A DNA stretch of 64,000 bases from Arenibacter palladensis (GTDB taxonomy: Bacteria > Bacteroidota > Bacteroidia > Flavobacteriales > Flavobacteriaceae), in NCBI RefSeq assembly GCF_900129275.1, contig NZ_FQUX01000001.1, positions 372,001-436,000 on the forward strand, read 5' to 3'. Made by a program: the position numbers and the translations under genes. The notes below the pieces were generated by a model that saw only the letters and a list, made by a program, of their open reading frames with translations, did not search any database and was not told where the DNA came from. Of this stretch, positions 34,534-44,447 are shown piece after piece (position 1 is the stretch's first letter; every line of letters begins with the position of its first letter).

Positions 34534-35118
34534 TTACCAAGGAAACGTTGCAAACAACATAGGTATTGTAATAAACAGTATAATAATCGACATTGCCTGT
34601 GTAAAAAGGGGCTGTTTTACCGCAAATAAAGATCTAACGATATAATTGGCGCACAATACCGCCAGTAGGATCAATATTTGGGAAAATTCTATCCCGGCAG
34701 CAAAACCCAGTAAGGGAGAAATTTTTTCCTCTTCCCCGGCCATTAGCATTTTAAAATAATTGGAAAATCCAAAGCCATGAACGAGACCAAAAAATCCTGT
34801 TGCTACGCTATAAAGGACCATATTCCTGTGCTCTGCCGATTTTTTGGCATGGAATAGATTGTGTATGGCCGTAAAGAAGATAGTAATGGGAATAAGAAAC
34901 TCTATCAACCCAACATCAACCAACAATACATCATAGACCGACAGGGCAAGGGAGGCGCAATGAGTAATTGTAAAAATAGTGGCAAGCACCAATATTTTTT
35001 TCCAGTTTGCAAAGGTAAACGGAACCGCCAGGGCTGCCAAGAATAAAATATGGTCATAAGCATCCAAATCCAAAACATGCTCCAATCCCATCTGAATGTA
35101 AAACCAAAAATTCCCCAT
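34534..35118 (-). CDS. HupE/UreJ-family membrane protein
   Basis: 194 residues with about six hydrophobic helices and conserved histidines: EHVLDLDAYDHILFL near the N-terminus, THCASL, AIHNLFHAK and GLVHGFGFSNYF. HupE/UreJ proteins are probable nickel or other metal permeases or accessory proteins. No hydrogenase or urease gene is nearby, so the role here is open. Confidence 0.88.
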   Translation of the reverse strand: MGNFWFYIQMGLEHVLDLDAYDHILFLAALAVPFTFANWKKILVLATIFTITHCASLALSVYDVLLVDVGLIEFLIPITIFFTAIHNLFHAKKSAEHRNMVLYSVATGFFGLVHGFGFSNYFKMLMAGEEEKISPLLGFAAGIEFSQILILLAVLCANYIVRSLFAVKQPLFTQAMSIIILFITIPMLFATFPW

Positions 35119-35153
35119 TGTCCAGATTAAAATTTAGATTATTAATACGTGTC

Positions 35154-35891
35154 CTAAAGACCTCTTTCCTGTTGAATTATCTCATAAGCTTTTTGAACTT
35201 CCTTAAATTTTTCTTCGGCCCCTTTCTTAATAGCTTCATTTTCGGTATTTACCCTATCCGGATGATACTTTTTGGCCATGGTCCTATAGGCCTTTTTAAC
35301 TTCTTCGTCCGTTACCGATTTATCAATTTCCAATATTTTGTAGGCATTATCGGCCGATTTGATAAACATGGCCTTAATACTTTCAAAATCTATGTTGCTT
35401 ACCCTAAAATATCGTGCTATTTCGGATATTTTATCGATTTCAGCTGGACGCAGGGTACCATCCGCCTGGGCTATGCCAAACAAAAAATGCAATAGCTGAA
35501 GCCTTACTTCGTACCTTGTGCGCTGATTTAGATAGTTGCATATACGTTCTGCAGAGACCTCCCTTTTCTTAACAACCTCATTAAAGGTCCTAAAGATGGC
35601 ATTGGCCTTATCCTTACCATAGGTGCTTACAAAATATCGGCGTACATAATCCATCTCGGTCTGGCTAACGGAACCGTCCGCCTTTATTACAATGGAACAT
35701 AGGGAAAGTAAATTAATCTCGAAATCGGCGGGAGACACATGCTGCTGTGTAATATCCCTAAACACTGAGCGCCCTCCCCCACTGCCAGAACTTTTTAAAT
35801 TATCGAAAAAGCTACCAATAATAAATCCCAGGATAGCCCCGGGAAATCTAAAGACATAATACCCCAAAATTGCGGCAAACCATTTAATCAT
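35154..35891 (-). CDS. TerB/DnaJ-domain co-chaperone, DjlA-like
   Basis: 245 residues. A hydrophobic N-terminal anchor with a Gly-rich segment (about 5-35) precedes a TerB-like helical domain (about 45-165) and a C-terminal J domain with HPD (KYHPDRVNTENEA), about residues 180-245. The design is that of DjlA, a membrane-anchored partner of DnaK. The start MIKWFAAILG is chosen because the -7 box at 35910-35917 lies downstream of the alternative start at 35933. Confidence 0.9.
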   Translation of the reverse strand: MIKWFAAILGYYVFRFPGAILGFIIGSFFDNLKSSGSGGGRSVFRDITQQHVSPADFEINLLSLCSIVIKADGSVSQTEMDYVRRYFVSTYGKDKANAIFRTFNEVVKKREVSAERICNYLNQRTRYEVRLQLLHFLFGIAQADGTLRPAEIDKISEIARYFRVSNIDFESIKAMFIKSADNAYKILEIDKSVTDEEVKKAYRTMAKKYHPDRVNTENEAIKKGAEEKFKEVQKAYEIIQQERGL

Positions 35892-35909
35892 CTTTATTTC
35901 AAATTTTGG

Positions 35910-35917
35910 CAAAGATA
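35910..35917 (-). promoter_or_regulatory. -7 box TATCTTTG of the TerB/DnaJ gene
   Basis: Perfect TAnnTTTG on the minus strand, about 19 bases before the chosen start. It rules against the longer ORF start at 35933. Confidence 0.5.
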
Positions 35918-35985
35918 TAATTTTAAGGTACAATAGAAGCTCTAATGAAAAGTTAAGGTATTTAGTGAGGATGTTCTAAAATGGT

Positions 35986-35993
35986 TATCTTTG
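35986..35993 (+). promoter_or_regulatory. -7 box TATCTTTG of the bacilliredoxin gene
   Basis: Perfect TAnnTTTG on the plus strand with a TTTAG element 20 bases upstream. It gives a leader of about 30 bases to the start at 36029 and rules against the in-frame start at 35981. Confidence 0.55.
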
Positions 35994-36028
35994 AAAACTT
36001 TATCAATAATCGAATAAAAATATATACT

Positions 36029-36439
36029 ATGTATCCTGCAGAATTAGTAAAACCTATGAGACAAGACCTAGCAGTAGCTGGTTTTGAAGAACTATATACG
36101 GCCGATGAGGTTAAAAGTGCCCTAAGTAAAGAAGGAACTACCCTGGTAGTGGTCAATTCGGTTTGCGGATGTGCTGCGGCCAATGCAAGACCTGCTGCCA
36201 AAATGAGCCTTCAGAATCCAAAAAAACCAAACCATTTGGTTACTGTTTTTGCTGGTGTAGACACTGAGGCCGTGAATGCCGCAAGGAATGCGATGATTCC
36301 TTTTCCTCCATCTTCACCAAGTATGGCCCTGTTCAAGGACGGGGAATTGGTACATATGATAGAACGCCATCATATTGAAGGTAGACCCGCAGAAGTAATT
36401 GCAGAGAATTTAATGGAAGCTTACAACGAATTTTGTTAA
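36029..36439 (+). CDS. BrxA/BrxB-family bacilliredoxin
   Basis: 136-residue thioredoxin-fold protein starting MYPAELVKPMRQDL, the standard N-terminus. The redox motif is the family CGC in VVNSVCGCAAANARPA. Bacilliredoxins remove bacillithiol from mixed disulphides in Firmicutes; in Bacteroidota the family is common. It is divergent from the TerB/DnaJ gene and ends with a clear terminator. Confidence 0.93.
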   Translation: MYPAELVKPMRQDLAVAGFEELYTADEVKSALSKEGTTLVVVNSVCGCAAANARPAAKMSLQNPKKPNHLVTVFAGVDTEAVNAARNAMIPFPPSSPSMALFKDGELVHMIERHHIEGRPAEVIAENLMEAYNEFC

Positions 36440-36481
36440 TGTGGCCTTACCCCATTAATATTCAATAAATATTCTTGAATG

Positions 36482-36517
36482 AAACCGCTTTGTAAAAGAG
36501 CGGTTTTTTATTTTTGT
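36482..36517 (+). terminator. bacilliredoxin gene terminator
   Basis: AAACCGCT pairs with AGCGGTTT, followed by TTTTATTTTTG. It lies 43 bases after the bacilliredoxin stop and only 4 bases before the PlsC start, which fixes that start downstream at 36521. Confidence 0.85.
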
Positions 36518-36520
36518 AAC

Positions 36521-37258
36521 ATGCAAAAAGTATTGGCATTTCCATTGTCTGCCCTTTACCTCATATTATTTGGGCTAACATTGCTTCTGTTTCATCCCAT
36601 TCAATGGGTCTGCTTCAATTGGTTCGGCTATAATGCGCACAGAAAAAGTGTGGCCCTATTGAACCTCTGCCTCCTGCGCTGTACCCATGTTCTTGGCACC
36701 CGATATACCTTTATCAACCCACATAATATACCAACAGATAGACCGGCCATAATTGTGCTCAACCATCAAAGCATGCACGATATTCCCCCCATTATTTGGT
36801 ACATGCGAAAACATCACCCCAAATTTGTGAGTAAGATGGAATTGGGCAAAGGAATACCCAGCGTATCCTATAACCTAAGGCATGGCGGTTCGGTACTCAT
36901 CAATAGAAAGGACAGTAGGCAGTCCTTAACCGAAATAGCAAAACTGGGCGGTTATATTGAGAAATACAAGCGTTCCGCAGTCATATTCCCGGAAGGCACC
37001 AGAAGCAAGAACGGACAACCGAAAAAATTCCACACTACAGGATTAAAGGTTCTTTTAAAAAAGGCGCCCTCTGCCCTAATTATACCAATTAGTATCAACA
37101 ACTCCTGGAAAATGCTGAAATATGGCAAATTTCCGTATGGAATTGGCAATCACATAAGCTTTGAGGTGCACAAGCCATTTGAAAACAAAGGCGATGTGGA
37201 AGTGCTCATAGAAAAAATTGAAAAAACCATAACCAAGGCCATAATTACATCTACATGA
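36521..37258 (+). CDS. 1-acyl-sn-glycerol-3-phosphate acyltransferase
   Basis: 245-residue membrane-associated PlsC-type enzyme that acylates lysophosphatidate in phospholipid synthesis. An N-terminal hydrophobic segment covers about residues 6-25. The catalytic motif NHQSMHD holds His82 and Asp87 (HX4D), and FPEGTRS near residue 153 binds the glycerol phosphate. The start is the first ATG after the upstream terminator. The stop overlaps the ATG of the HD-domain gene by 4 bases. Confidence 0.92.
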   Translation: MQKVLAFPLSALYLILFGLTLLLFHPIQWVCFNWFGYNAHRKSVALLNLCLLRCTHVLGTRYTFINPHNIPTDRPAIIVLNHQSMHDIPPIIWYMRKHHPKFVSKMELGKGIPSVSYNLRHGGSVLINRKDSRQSLTEIAKLGGYIEKYKRSAVIFPEGTRSKNGQPKKFHTTGLKVLLKKAPSALIIPISINNSWKMLKYGKFPYGIGNHISFEVHKPFENKGDVEVLIEKIEKTITKAIITST

Positions 37259-37911
37259 CCAATACCCAAATCATTGAAGAAACCATTGCCTTTGTTAAAG
37301 AAACACTGAAGGGCGCCGAAGGAGGACACGATTGGTTCCATATCCAACGTGTTTTTAAGAATACCCTTCTTATAGCGAAAGATGAAAAGGTAGATGTACT
37401 GGTGGTTAGTCTAGGTGCATTACTACACGATATTGCAGATGCAAAATTTAATGGAGGGGATGAAACTGTAGGCCCCCGTATGGCGAAGGATTTTTTGATT
37501 TCTTTGGGGATAGACAAAAAGGCCATAGAACATGTGGTAAAAATAATTGAAAATATCTCCTTTAAGTCCAGTTTGGATTCTAAAAAGTCATTTGAGTCCA
37601 AAGAATTGCAGGTAGTACAGGATGCCGATCGATTGGATGCCATTGGGGCCATTGGAATTGCCCGTGCCTTTAACTACGGTGGGTATAAGAATAGGGAAAT
37701 ATATAACCCTGAAATTGCCCCCAACCTACAAATGACCAAGGAGGAGTACAAAAAATCCCAAGCTCCTTCCATAAATCATTTTTATGAAAAATTACTGCTC
37801 CTAAAAGACAAGATGAATACTGAGTCTGGAAAGAAACTCGCAGAAAAAAGGCACCAATTCATGATGGACTATTTGGAGCAATTCTATAAGGAATGGAACG
37901 GTAACGCCTGA
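37255..37911 (+). CDS. HD-domain phosphohydrolase
   Basis: 218 residues. GGHDWFHIQRVF near residue 28, LLHDIADAKF with the HD pair, and DADRLDAIGAIGIARAF form the metal-binding core of the YedJ/HD family. Substrate unknown; relatives hydrolyse nucleotides or other phosphomonoesters. It overlaps the plsC stop by 4 bases, so the two are translationally coupled. It ends 110 bases before the convergent radical SAM gene. Confidence 0.9.
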   Translation: MTNTQIIEETIAFVKETLKGAEGGHDWFHIQRVFKNTLLIAKDEKVDVLVVSLGALLHDIADAKFNGGDETVGPRMAKDFLISLGIDKKAIEHVVKIIENISFKSSLDSKKSFESKELQVVQDADRLDAIGAIGIARAFNYGGYKNREIYNPEIAPNLQMTKEEYKKSQAPSINHFYEKLLLLKDKMNTESGKKLAEKRHQFMMDYLEQFYKEWNGNA

Positions 37912-38021
37912 TAATCAATTCAAATACCTTTTGGTATAATTATAGCCTCCTACTTATTTTACATCGGTCTACAAACAAGCTTATGACCCATACCAGCTCC
38001 AAGGTTAACTAGGACCATATG

Positions 38022-39095
38022 TTAAAATAACTTCAACTGACCTCCCTTATGCGCTTCATAAAGCTCTGTGCTAAGTTTTGGAAATACTTTATCCTTAAAA
38101 TATTTTTGTCGCGCCAAATGGGCCAAATCCTTAATCTGCTGTGCAATTTTACCTTCACCTCTGTTGCGAATACCAAAGCGACTATCGTTCATGGAGCCAC
38201 CATGGCAGTCTGCAATCTGTTGCAATACCTTATTGGCCCTATCGGGTAAGGTCTTTCTTATCCAATCCTCAAATATCCGACCTATGGCACCATTGAGCCT
38301 AACCACTGTAAACCCAAAGGAAAGAGCACCTGCATCGGATACGGCTTTGGCCAAATTAAGAATTTCATGACTGTTGATACCCGGTATAATCGGCGCCAAC
38401 ATTGCATTTACGGGAATATGATTTTCGGACAAATGGCGAATGGTCTCCAAACGCCTTTTAATAGTAGCGGTCCTAGGCTCCAGGATGCGCCGGGTTTCTT
38501 CGGACAAGGAGGTTACGGAAATATTTACCCCTATCAAATTATCGGCCGCCAATTGAGTAAGGATATCCAGATCCCTTAATACCAGTGCATTTTTGGTAAT
38601 TATACCTACAGGATGACGGTACTTTAGAAAAATTTCCAAACAAGCCCTGGTAATCTTAAATTGATGTTCTGCAGGTTGGTAACAGTCGGTATTCCCTGAG
38701 AGTACAATGGTAGCAGCCTTCCAACTTCGGCTTTTCAACTTAGCTTCCAATAAGGCCGGGCCGTCCTTTTTGACCAAAATCTTGCGTTCAAAATCGAGTC
38801 CAGCACTATAACCCCAATATTCGTGGGTATTTCTAGCATAACAATAAATACATCCATGTTCGCAACCCTGATAAGGATTGAGGGAATAATTCATGCCCAC
38901 ATCGGGACTATCTACTTTGTTTACAATCGTCTTTGGAAAGATGGGAAGGTACTGGGTCTTATTGCGATCCGATATTTCCCCTTCAATACGGCAGAATTCC
39001 AAAAAATCGTCCCTTAATTCATTGGAGAATTGGGCAAACCTATTGTCAGTATTTTTTTGGGCTCCACGACCCTTGATATATTCATTTGGTTTCAC
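38022..39095 (-). CDS. PA0069-family radical SAM protein
   Basis: 357 residues. The radical SAM cluster motif is CEHGCIYCYAR near residue 78, followed by NTHEYWGYSAGLDFE typical of the PA0069/SplB-related group. Further landmarks are SGNTDCYQPAEHQF and VTSLSEETRRILEPRTA. These enzymes are relatives of spore photoproduct lyase; their substrate is not established. It is divergent from the small secreted protein gene at 39268. Confidence 0.92.
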   Translation of the reverse strand: MKPNEYIKGRGAQKNTDNRFAQFSNELRDDFLEFCRIEGEISDRNKTQYLPIFPKTIVNKVDSPDVGMNYSLNPYQGCEHGCIYCYARNTHEYWGYSAGLDFERKILVKKDGPALLEAKLKSRSWKAATIVLSGNTDCYQPAEHQFKITRACLEIFLKYRHPVGIITKNALVLRDLDILTQLAADNLIGVNISVTSLSEETRRILEPRTATIKRRLETIRHLSENHIPVNAMLAPIIPGINSHEILNLAKAVSDAGALSFGFTVVRLNGAIGRIFEDWIRKTLPDRANKVLQQIADCHGGSMNDSRFGIRNRGEGKIAQQIKDLAHLARQKYFKDKVFPKLSTELYEAHKGGQLKLF

Positions 39096-39267
39096 AATAT
39101 TTGGACTTTATCCAAATTTATGGAATTTATCCAATAACTAATCCAAAAAAAACAATAATTTATACACTTCGAAATGGAATTTAATCCTGCAAGAAATTCT
39201 TAATATTAATCGCTTTTTATATGCAAATTATAATAATAGCTATATTGTTGTAATATATTTTGTACAG

Positions 39268-39783
39268 ATGAACTTTAGATCAACCAGATTTATAATATTA
39301 TTATTTATTTCCACAGCTTATGGTTTATATGCACAACAAGAAAAGGATGGGGATAATGATATTAATTTTACCATAGAAGAGGCACAAGCTATTATTGACA
39401 AATACAACTTATTGGAAGGCAGCATTATATTACACCCAAGGGATTCCATAAATCCGTCGTTGATGGACACAAATCCTGAATTGGCCAAAAGCCTTTCCCA
39501 ACCACCTTTAATACCCATGACCAAAGCCGAATTTGAAAAGTCGGTCGCAGAAATGGCCGCTTACCAGCAATCGCAAGAAGGACAGATAGCAAAAAAGATT
39601 GGTGATTTTTACAGAAAACTCGGAGCCACCAAACCTACCGGTGAACAACTGGATAGTTTATACTTGGGCATAGATAAGGAATACGGAACAGACTATTGGC
39701 AACAAATTAGAGGCCCCTTGCCGCCTGGCGCAAAGCGTTACTCCAGTTTTGGCAATAAACCAATGACCCCGAAAGAACCATAG
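39268..39783 (+). CDS. small secreted protein of unknown function
   Basis: 171 residues with an N-terminal signal peptide ending near residue 22 (TAYGLYAQQ). The mature part is hydrophilic, with a disordered Asp/Glu-rich start and a Pro-rich end (GPLPPGAKRYSSFGNKPMTPKEP). It ends 38 bases before the convergent gene at 39822. No family recognised. Confidence 0.7.
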   Translation: MNFRSTRFIILLFISTAYGLYAQQEKDGDNDINFTIEEAQAIIDKYNLLEGSIILHPRDSINPSLMDTNPELAKSLSQPPLIPMTKAEFEKSVAEMAAYQQSQEGQIAKKIGDFYRKLGATKPTGEQLDSLYLGIDKEYGTDYWQQIRGPLPPGAKRYSSFGNKPMTPKEP

Positions 39784-39821
39784 CATTTACTAATCGGGAG
39801 GACAACCCTGATCTTAAGGTG

Positions 39822-41387
39822 TTATGGAGTGTTAATTTCCACTTTTACCAATTGCTTTTTAGATCCCCTTTTGGCATAATAAAGCATATTACTGTTTTCC
39901 TTGTCTATTAGCGGCATGGAAACCATTAACGGAAGGCGTGCTTCATGATCGTCTATTACCTTTTCATAACTTATCTTGCCTTCCTTGTCTAATTGGATCA
40001 TAAATACGTTTCTGTTGCGACTAAGACCCTGTTTAAAAACCAATCTTTCACCACTTAACAATTGTGGGTTTTCTGCAGCCGTGCTGATAAGATAATAGGT
40101 GTTATCGCCACTGGCGCAAGAACTATAAGAGGCATATGCCCCGTCTCCCTGGGTTACCTCCGACTTATTAATATTTCTTGCCCATACAATATCTCCTTCC
40201 GGATTTAACTTGGCACTAACAATATCGTTGTAATGAAACCTTTCTATTTTTACCCTGGAACCGGTTGGGTCCTGCTGCACACTGGAGGTAACAAAATATT
40301 CCTCCGCATTAAAAAGAATGGAATTATCCTTGGTAACACTGACATTCTTGAAGACCAGATTTTTAATTTCCGTGTCGTCTTCCCTGCCAAACTTATCCTC
40401 CATAAACTGTTGGGAAAAGGCATTATACTTTTTGGTTTTGATGCCTAGGGAGTTTCTATCCAGTTCAAAATAGGCCAAGCCATTATATCTATTGTCCTTT
40501 CTGTCCGCATAAAATCCAACGCAGATCAATTTATCGTTTACAATGATGGGTTTTAAGGCTTCTGAAAATTTACCAGGGTCATCAAAAGTCTGTGTAATGG
40601 CCCCGTTCTTGGCAACCTTCAATAATTCATATTGAAATTTGCGTTCCGTAGCCGCGAAACGCTTCTTTTTATAATAGGCCTTACCAACCAGATAGACTTG
40701 GTTTAAATCTTTTGAAGTAACCATGTTTTCAAAGGCATAGTTCTTTTCTTCTATTTCTGCGGAAAAATCATATTCTATAAGTTTGTTCAAGCTACTGTTG
40801 AATAGATATACAAAGTGTTTTTCCTCTTTCCCTTTTTTATAGTGGGTACTGATAGCGATTGCGGTTTTATCCTCATTGAGAAAAGCCGTAGTAGTAAAAC
40901 CTGATGAAAAATTCCTTCTATAGTAATTATGGTCCAGAGGATCGTTTACTGGCTGAGAGGGTATGGAAAGAATGGTCTCCTGGGTAAAATTAAAATTGTC
41001 CAATGGACTTCTATGCACCACGTAATCATAGGCACCCTTGCCAAGATTATAATCCAAGAACAGGATATTAAGCTGTCCGTTCTTTACAAAGGCATTTACA
41101 AAGTCGAGGCCCTTTAGCTTGTAATTATACTCTCCTACCAGTTCCAAATCCTTATTGTAATGCTCAATATAATAACCTTTGGGCTTCAGGATTATACCGG
41201 TGTAATAGGAACGCACCAAAATAGAGCCCCCCATTCCGTCATCCGAAATTTCCAACAAATTGGAATATTTATACCTATCATTATATTTTTCTCCAAAGCT
41301 ATATTTTACAGGCAATTGCTGGGCCTGGGTAAGGAAAAAAAAGCATAAAAAGAAACACGGCAATACAAGGTTTTTCCCAATATTCAT
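39822..41387 (-). CDS. secreted hypothetical protein, probably beta-rich
   Basis: 521 residues with a signal peptide (about 1-22, FFFLTQAQQ). The mature region has repeated short strands with motifs such as VYLVGKAYYKKKRF and ICVGFYADRKDNRYNGLAYF, compatible with a beta-propeller. No catalytic motif seen. It lies 23 bases downstream of the crotonase gene on the same strand. Function unknown; such proteins are common in Flavobacteriaceae. Confidence 0.7.
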   Translation of the reverse strand: MNIGKNLVLPCFFLCFFFLTQAQQLPVKYSFGEKYNDRYKYSNLLEISDDGMGGSILVRSYYTGIILKPKGYYIEHYNKDLELVGEYNYKLKGLDFVNAFVKNGQLNILFLDYNLGKGAYDYVVHRSPLDNFNFTQETILSIPSQPVNDPLDHNYYRRNFSSGFTTTAFLNEDKTAIAISTHYKKGKEEKHFVYLFNSSLNKLIEYDFSAEIEEKNYAFENMVTSKDLNQVYLVGKAYYKKKRFAATERKFQYELLKVAKNGAITQTFDDPGKFSEALKPIIVNDKLICVGFYADRKDNRYNGLAYFELDRNSLGIKTKKYNAFSQQFMEDKFGREDDTEIKNLVFKNVSVTKDNSILFNAEEYFVTSSVQQDPTGSRVKIERFHYNDIVSAKLNPEGDIVWARNINKSEVTQGDGAYASYSSCASGDNTYYLISTAAENPQLLSGERLVFKQGLSRNRNVFMIQLDKEGKISYEKVIDDHEARLPLMVSMPLIDKENSNMLYYAKRGSKKQLVKVEINTP

Positions 41388-41410
41388 AACAAACTATTTA
41401 GGGTATCTTT

Positions 41411-42193
41411 CTAAGCACCCGGAAAATTGGCCCTTCTTTTTTCCAAAAAAGCAGTGGTTCCCTCCTTAAAATCTGAAGTGCCAAAACAACTGCCAAAAGC
41501 CTCTATTTCCGTTTCATACCCGTTAATACTATTGTTAAAACCAGCATTTATGGCTTTTATTGCATAACTAATGGCTACAGGTGAATTATTCGATATCTTA
41601 CCTGCAAATTTCTGACAAAGGTCCATAAGATGTTCCTGCTCCACCACATAGTTGACCAAACCGAACTCCAATGCTTTGGCTGCATCTATCATGCTAGCTG
41701 TTAAGATCATTTCCATGGCCCTACCCCTGCCTATAAGCTGTGGTAGTCTCTGTGTTCCCCCATAACCTGGTATAACCCCTAGGGAAACTTCGGGAAGGCC
41801 CATTCTGGCATTATGACTGGCCACCCTAAAATGACAGGCCATGGCCAATTCCAATCCACCTCCCAAAGCAAATCCGTTGACCGCCGCAATGACCGGCGTG
41901 GATAGGTTTTCTATAAAATTGAACAATCGTTTTTGGCCCTTGGCGGCTAATTTGGCGCCCTCTTTTTCGGAAAAATTGGCGAACTCGGAAATATCGGCCC
42001 CTGCCACGAACGCCTTCTCCCCGCTTCCGGTTAAAATAATCACCTTCACCTTTTTATCCTTCCCCAAATCCTTAAACGCATAGTGCAGTTCTTCTATGGT
42101 TGCTTTATTAAGTGCATTTAACTTAGTAGGCCTATTAATAGTAATGATGGCCACCTCTTTGTCTGTAGTAATAAGTAAATTTTCGTATTTCAT
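41411..42193 (-). CDS. enoyl-CoA hydratase/isomerase (crotonase family)
   Basis: 260 residues. The oxyanion-hole and active-site segments are visible: KAFVAGADISEFA near residue 60, AAVNGFALGGGLELAMACHFR near 103 and LGVIPGYGGTQRLPQ near 132, with both catalytic glutamates conserved. It hydrates enoyl-CoA thioesters in fatty-acid or amino-acid breakdown. It sits between a sensor kinase and a secreted protein, so context adds nothing on substrate. Confidence 0.93.
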   Translation of the reverse strand: MKYENLLITTDKEVAIITINRPTKLNALNKATIEELHYAFKDLGKDKKVKVIILTGSGEKAFVAGADISEFANFSEKEGAKLAAKGQKRLFNFIENLSTPVIAAVNGFALGGGLELAMACHFRVASHNARMGLPEVSLGVIPGYGGTQRLPQLIGRGRAMEMILTASMIDAAKALEFGLVNYVVEQEHLMDLCQKFAGKISNNSPVAISYAIKAINAGFNNSINGYETEIEAFGSCFGTSDFKEGTTAFLEKRRANFPGA

Positions 42194-42268
42194 TGCTTTA
42201 AAATTAATTTTCCTCTAAAATTCCTAAAATATTGAATATACATTACTTGCCTCTAGCAACCTAAATTT

Positions 42269-43726
42269 TTACGCCCCGTTGGCAATGGGAAAACGCACCG
42301 TAAATACGGTGCCCTTACCAGGTTCAGAAGTAAAGTTGATGGTTCCCTTGTAAGTTTCCACAATATTTTTGACCATCCCAAGTCCAAGTCCCATACCGCT
42401 GGTCTTGGTGGTGAACTTGGGTTCGAATACCTTTTCCTTTGATTCCATTGAGATTCCCATACCATTATCCTCCACAGTCATTTTTACAAAATCCCCATCT
42501 TTGGAGACTGTTACCAAAACCTTGGGAGAATCTACATTTACAATGGCTTGCGTGGCATTTTTAACCAGGTTGGTAACTACCCTTATCAATTGCGTACGAT
42601 CTAATTTGGCTATTATTTCCTCTTCCTCGGAGAAAAAATGAATATAGTTCTCATCAAAAATATCCACGGCCATTTTTACGATCTTTACCACATTTAAAGT
42701 CTCGTTTTGCTGGGCAGGCATATTGGCAAAATTGGAAAACGCAGAAGCGATACTGCTCATAGTATCGATCTGCTGAATCAATGTTTTTGAAAACTCAGAA
42801 ACCCTTTTTGCAATATCCGGATCATTAGGGTTGAACTTTCGTTCAAAATTCTGCACGCTTAAACGCATAGGGGTAAGCGGATTCTTAATTTCATGAGCCA
42901 CCTGTTTTGCCATTTCACGCCATGCTTGCTCCCGTTCCCCTTTGGCCAATTTTGCCGCACTTATTTCCAGTTCATCGATCATTTCGTTATAGGAGGTAAT
43001 CAATTTCCCAATTTCCTCGCTGGGATTCTCTACTATAATCTTTTCATTTCTTTTGGTAAGATCTGTCTGATTTAACCTTTCGGAAATGGTCTGCAAGGAT
43101 CTAGTGATATATTTGGAAATAAAATAGGCAAGACCAATGGCCAAGAGCATCAACAACAAATAAGCTCCTGTAAGCCTTAACAGTATCTCCCTTAACTCCT
43201 TATCATTAAATGAATTATCTTCAAAATAGGGCAGGTTTAATATTCCCACATTCTTGAACCTTTTATCGCTTATGTAGGTATAGGACGCCTGATAGTTATA
43301 GCCTGCTGCCGATTTTTGTTCCACATATCTCTTGTTGGGCGAGGAAGCCAAATTGTTCAATACCTCCGCATCCAAACATGTGGAAATGGAATCCACTTCA
43401 AATTTAGGCCTGGAGCTTTTAATTAACTGGCCTTGCAGGTCATAAATATTAAAGTTAATATTCTGAACTAGGGCTATCTCATAAATCTCATCACGAAAAA
43501 TATGGCCCAAGTTCTCTGTTGTTACCGGATAAGTAGTCTTTTGAAGCGCCAGATCTATACTCTGTTTAATCTGCTCCTCCTTACGCTCCATACGTTCGGC
43601 ATGGTAATCCCTATTTTGCTCGCTATATTGGTAAATGGTAACCGACGCAATCAAAACAAATGCAATTACCACCCAAAAAATCATGGAGATAAAAATTCGG
43701 GAACGCAAGGAAATGTTTCTCAACAA
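42269..43726 (-). CDS. membrane sensor histidine kinase with HAMP domain (NtrY-like)
   Basis: 485 residues. Two membrane helices (about 13-33 and 187-207) flank a periplasmic sensor region of about 150 residues. A HAMP domain follows, then HisKA with phospho-acceptor His278 (QVAHEIKNPLTPMRLS) and an HATPase domain with N-box LVKNATQAI and G-box GMGLGLGMVKNIVE. No response regulator gene is adjacent, so its partner is elsewhere. The preceding gene is hemJ, 74 bases upstream on the same strand. Confidence 0.92.
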   Translation of the reverse strand: MLRNISLRSRIFISMIFWVVIAFVLIASVTIYQYSEQNRDYHAERMERKEEQIKQSIDLALQKTTYPVTTENLGHIFRDEIYEIALVQNINFNIYDLQGQLIKSSRPKFEVDSISTCLDAEVLNNLASSPNKRYVEQKSAAGYNYQASYTYISDKRFKNVGILNLPYFEDNSFNDKELREILLRLTGAYLLLMLLAIGLAYFISKYITRSLQTISERLNQTDLTKRNEKIIVENPSEEIGKLITSYNEMIDELEISAAKLAKGEREQAWREMAKQVAHEIKNPLTPMRLSVQNFERKFNPNDPDIAKRVSEFSKTLIQQIDTMSSIASAFSNFANMPAQQNETLNVVKIVKMAVDIFDENYIHFFSEEEEIIAKLDRTQLIRVVTNLVKNATQAIVNVDSPKVLVTVSKDGDFVKMTVEDNGMGISMESKEKVFEPKFTTKTSGMGLGLGMVKNIVETYKGTINFTSEPGKGTVFTVRFPIANGA

Positions 43727-43800
43727 TTGAAATCTATTTTAAATCATAAAGGTAACAATTATCACGCCAAAAAGGATATCCATATAAGGTCAAGTAGTAC

Positions 43801-44352
43801 TTAAGCCTCCGGATTTTTTTCACGGATACGCTTATAGAGCCTTATACCCAACATTAATAGAACTCCCAGCACAATAATACCGACAACGCCAAAAATCCAA
43901 TTGAAGGTGCCCTTTAAAATCACCAAAAAAACCACGGCAAAAAGAATTAAGGTCGCCCCTTCGTTCCAAATACGCATAAATTTGGAAGTGTATTTCACTT
44001 CATCGCGCTGCAACTGTTTGAATATCTGATGATTTTTTAAGTGATAGGCTATCAGCAATAGCACAAAGGCAAGTTTTATATGCATCCAAGGTTGTTGCAA
44101 CCAGGCTGGATACAAAAACAATAACCATATGGCAAAGAAGGTAGCTAAAACGGCGGAAGGCCAAGTTATGATAAACCACAATCTCTTGGTCATCAATTTC
44201 AATTGATGGCTCAGAATCTCCCGCTCCGGTGACGGTTTTTGGTTGGCTTCGATATGGTAGATAAACAATCGAGGTATATAGAACAAGCCCGCAAACCAAG
44301 TAACAACAAAAATGAGGTGCAAGGCTTTTATATAGTTGTAATAATCGGTCAT
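43801..44352 (-). CDS. hemJ: HemJ-type protoporphyrinogen oxidase (CopD-like membrane protein)
   Basis: 183-residue inner-membrane protein with about four helices and the N-terminal signature KALHLIFVVTWFAGLFYIPRLF, containing the conserved haem-ligand His. HemJ oxidises protoporphyrinogen IX to protoporphyrin IX. The gene lies on the same strand as ferrochelatase, the next step of haem synthesis, separated by a MATE transporter gene, which supports the assignment. Confidence 0.8.
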   Translation of the reverse strand: MTDYYNYIKALHLIFVVTWFAGLFYIPRLFIYHIEANQKPSPEREILSHQLKLMTKRLWFIITWPSAVLATFFAIWLLFLYPAWLQQPWMHIKLAFVLLLIAYHLKNHQIFKQLQRDEVKYTSKFMRIWNEGATLILFAVVFLVILKGTFNWIFGVVGIIVLGVLLMLGIRLYKRIREKNPEA

Positions 44353-44447
44353 AAAAGTTCTATTGTTGCGTAAAGATAGTAGACGGATTTCTGAAAAACT
44401 AATATAAGTATCGGGACTACATAATTTTCCAAAATTAGTTTATCAAG

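Noticed and set aside
35892-35933. Longer start of the TerB/DnaJ gene
   Set aside because: It lies at or upstream of the TATCTTTG promoter box and adds non-homologous residues.
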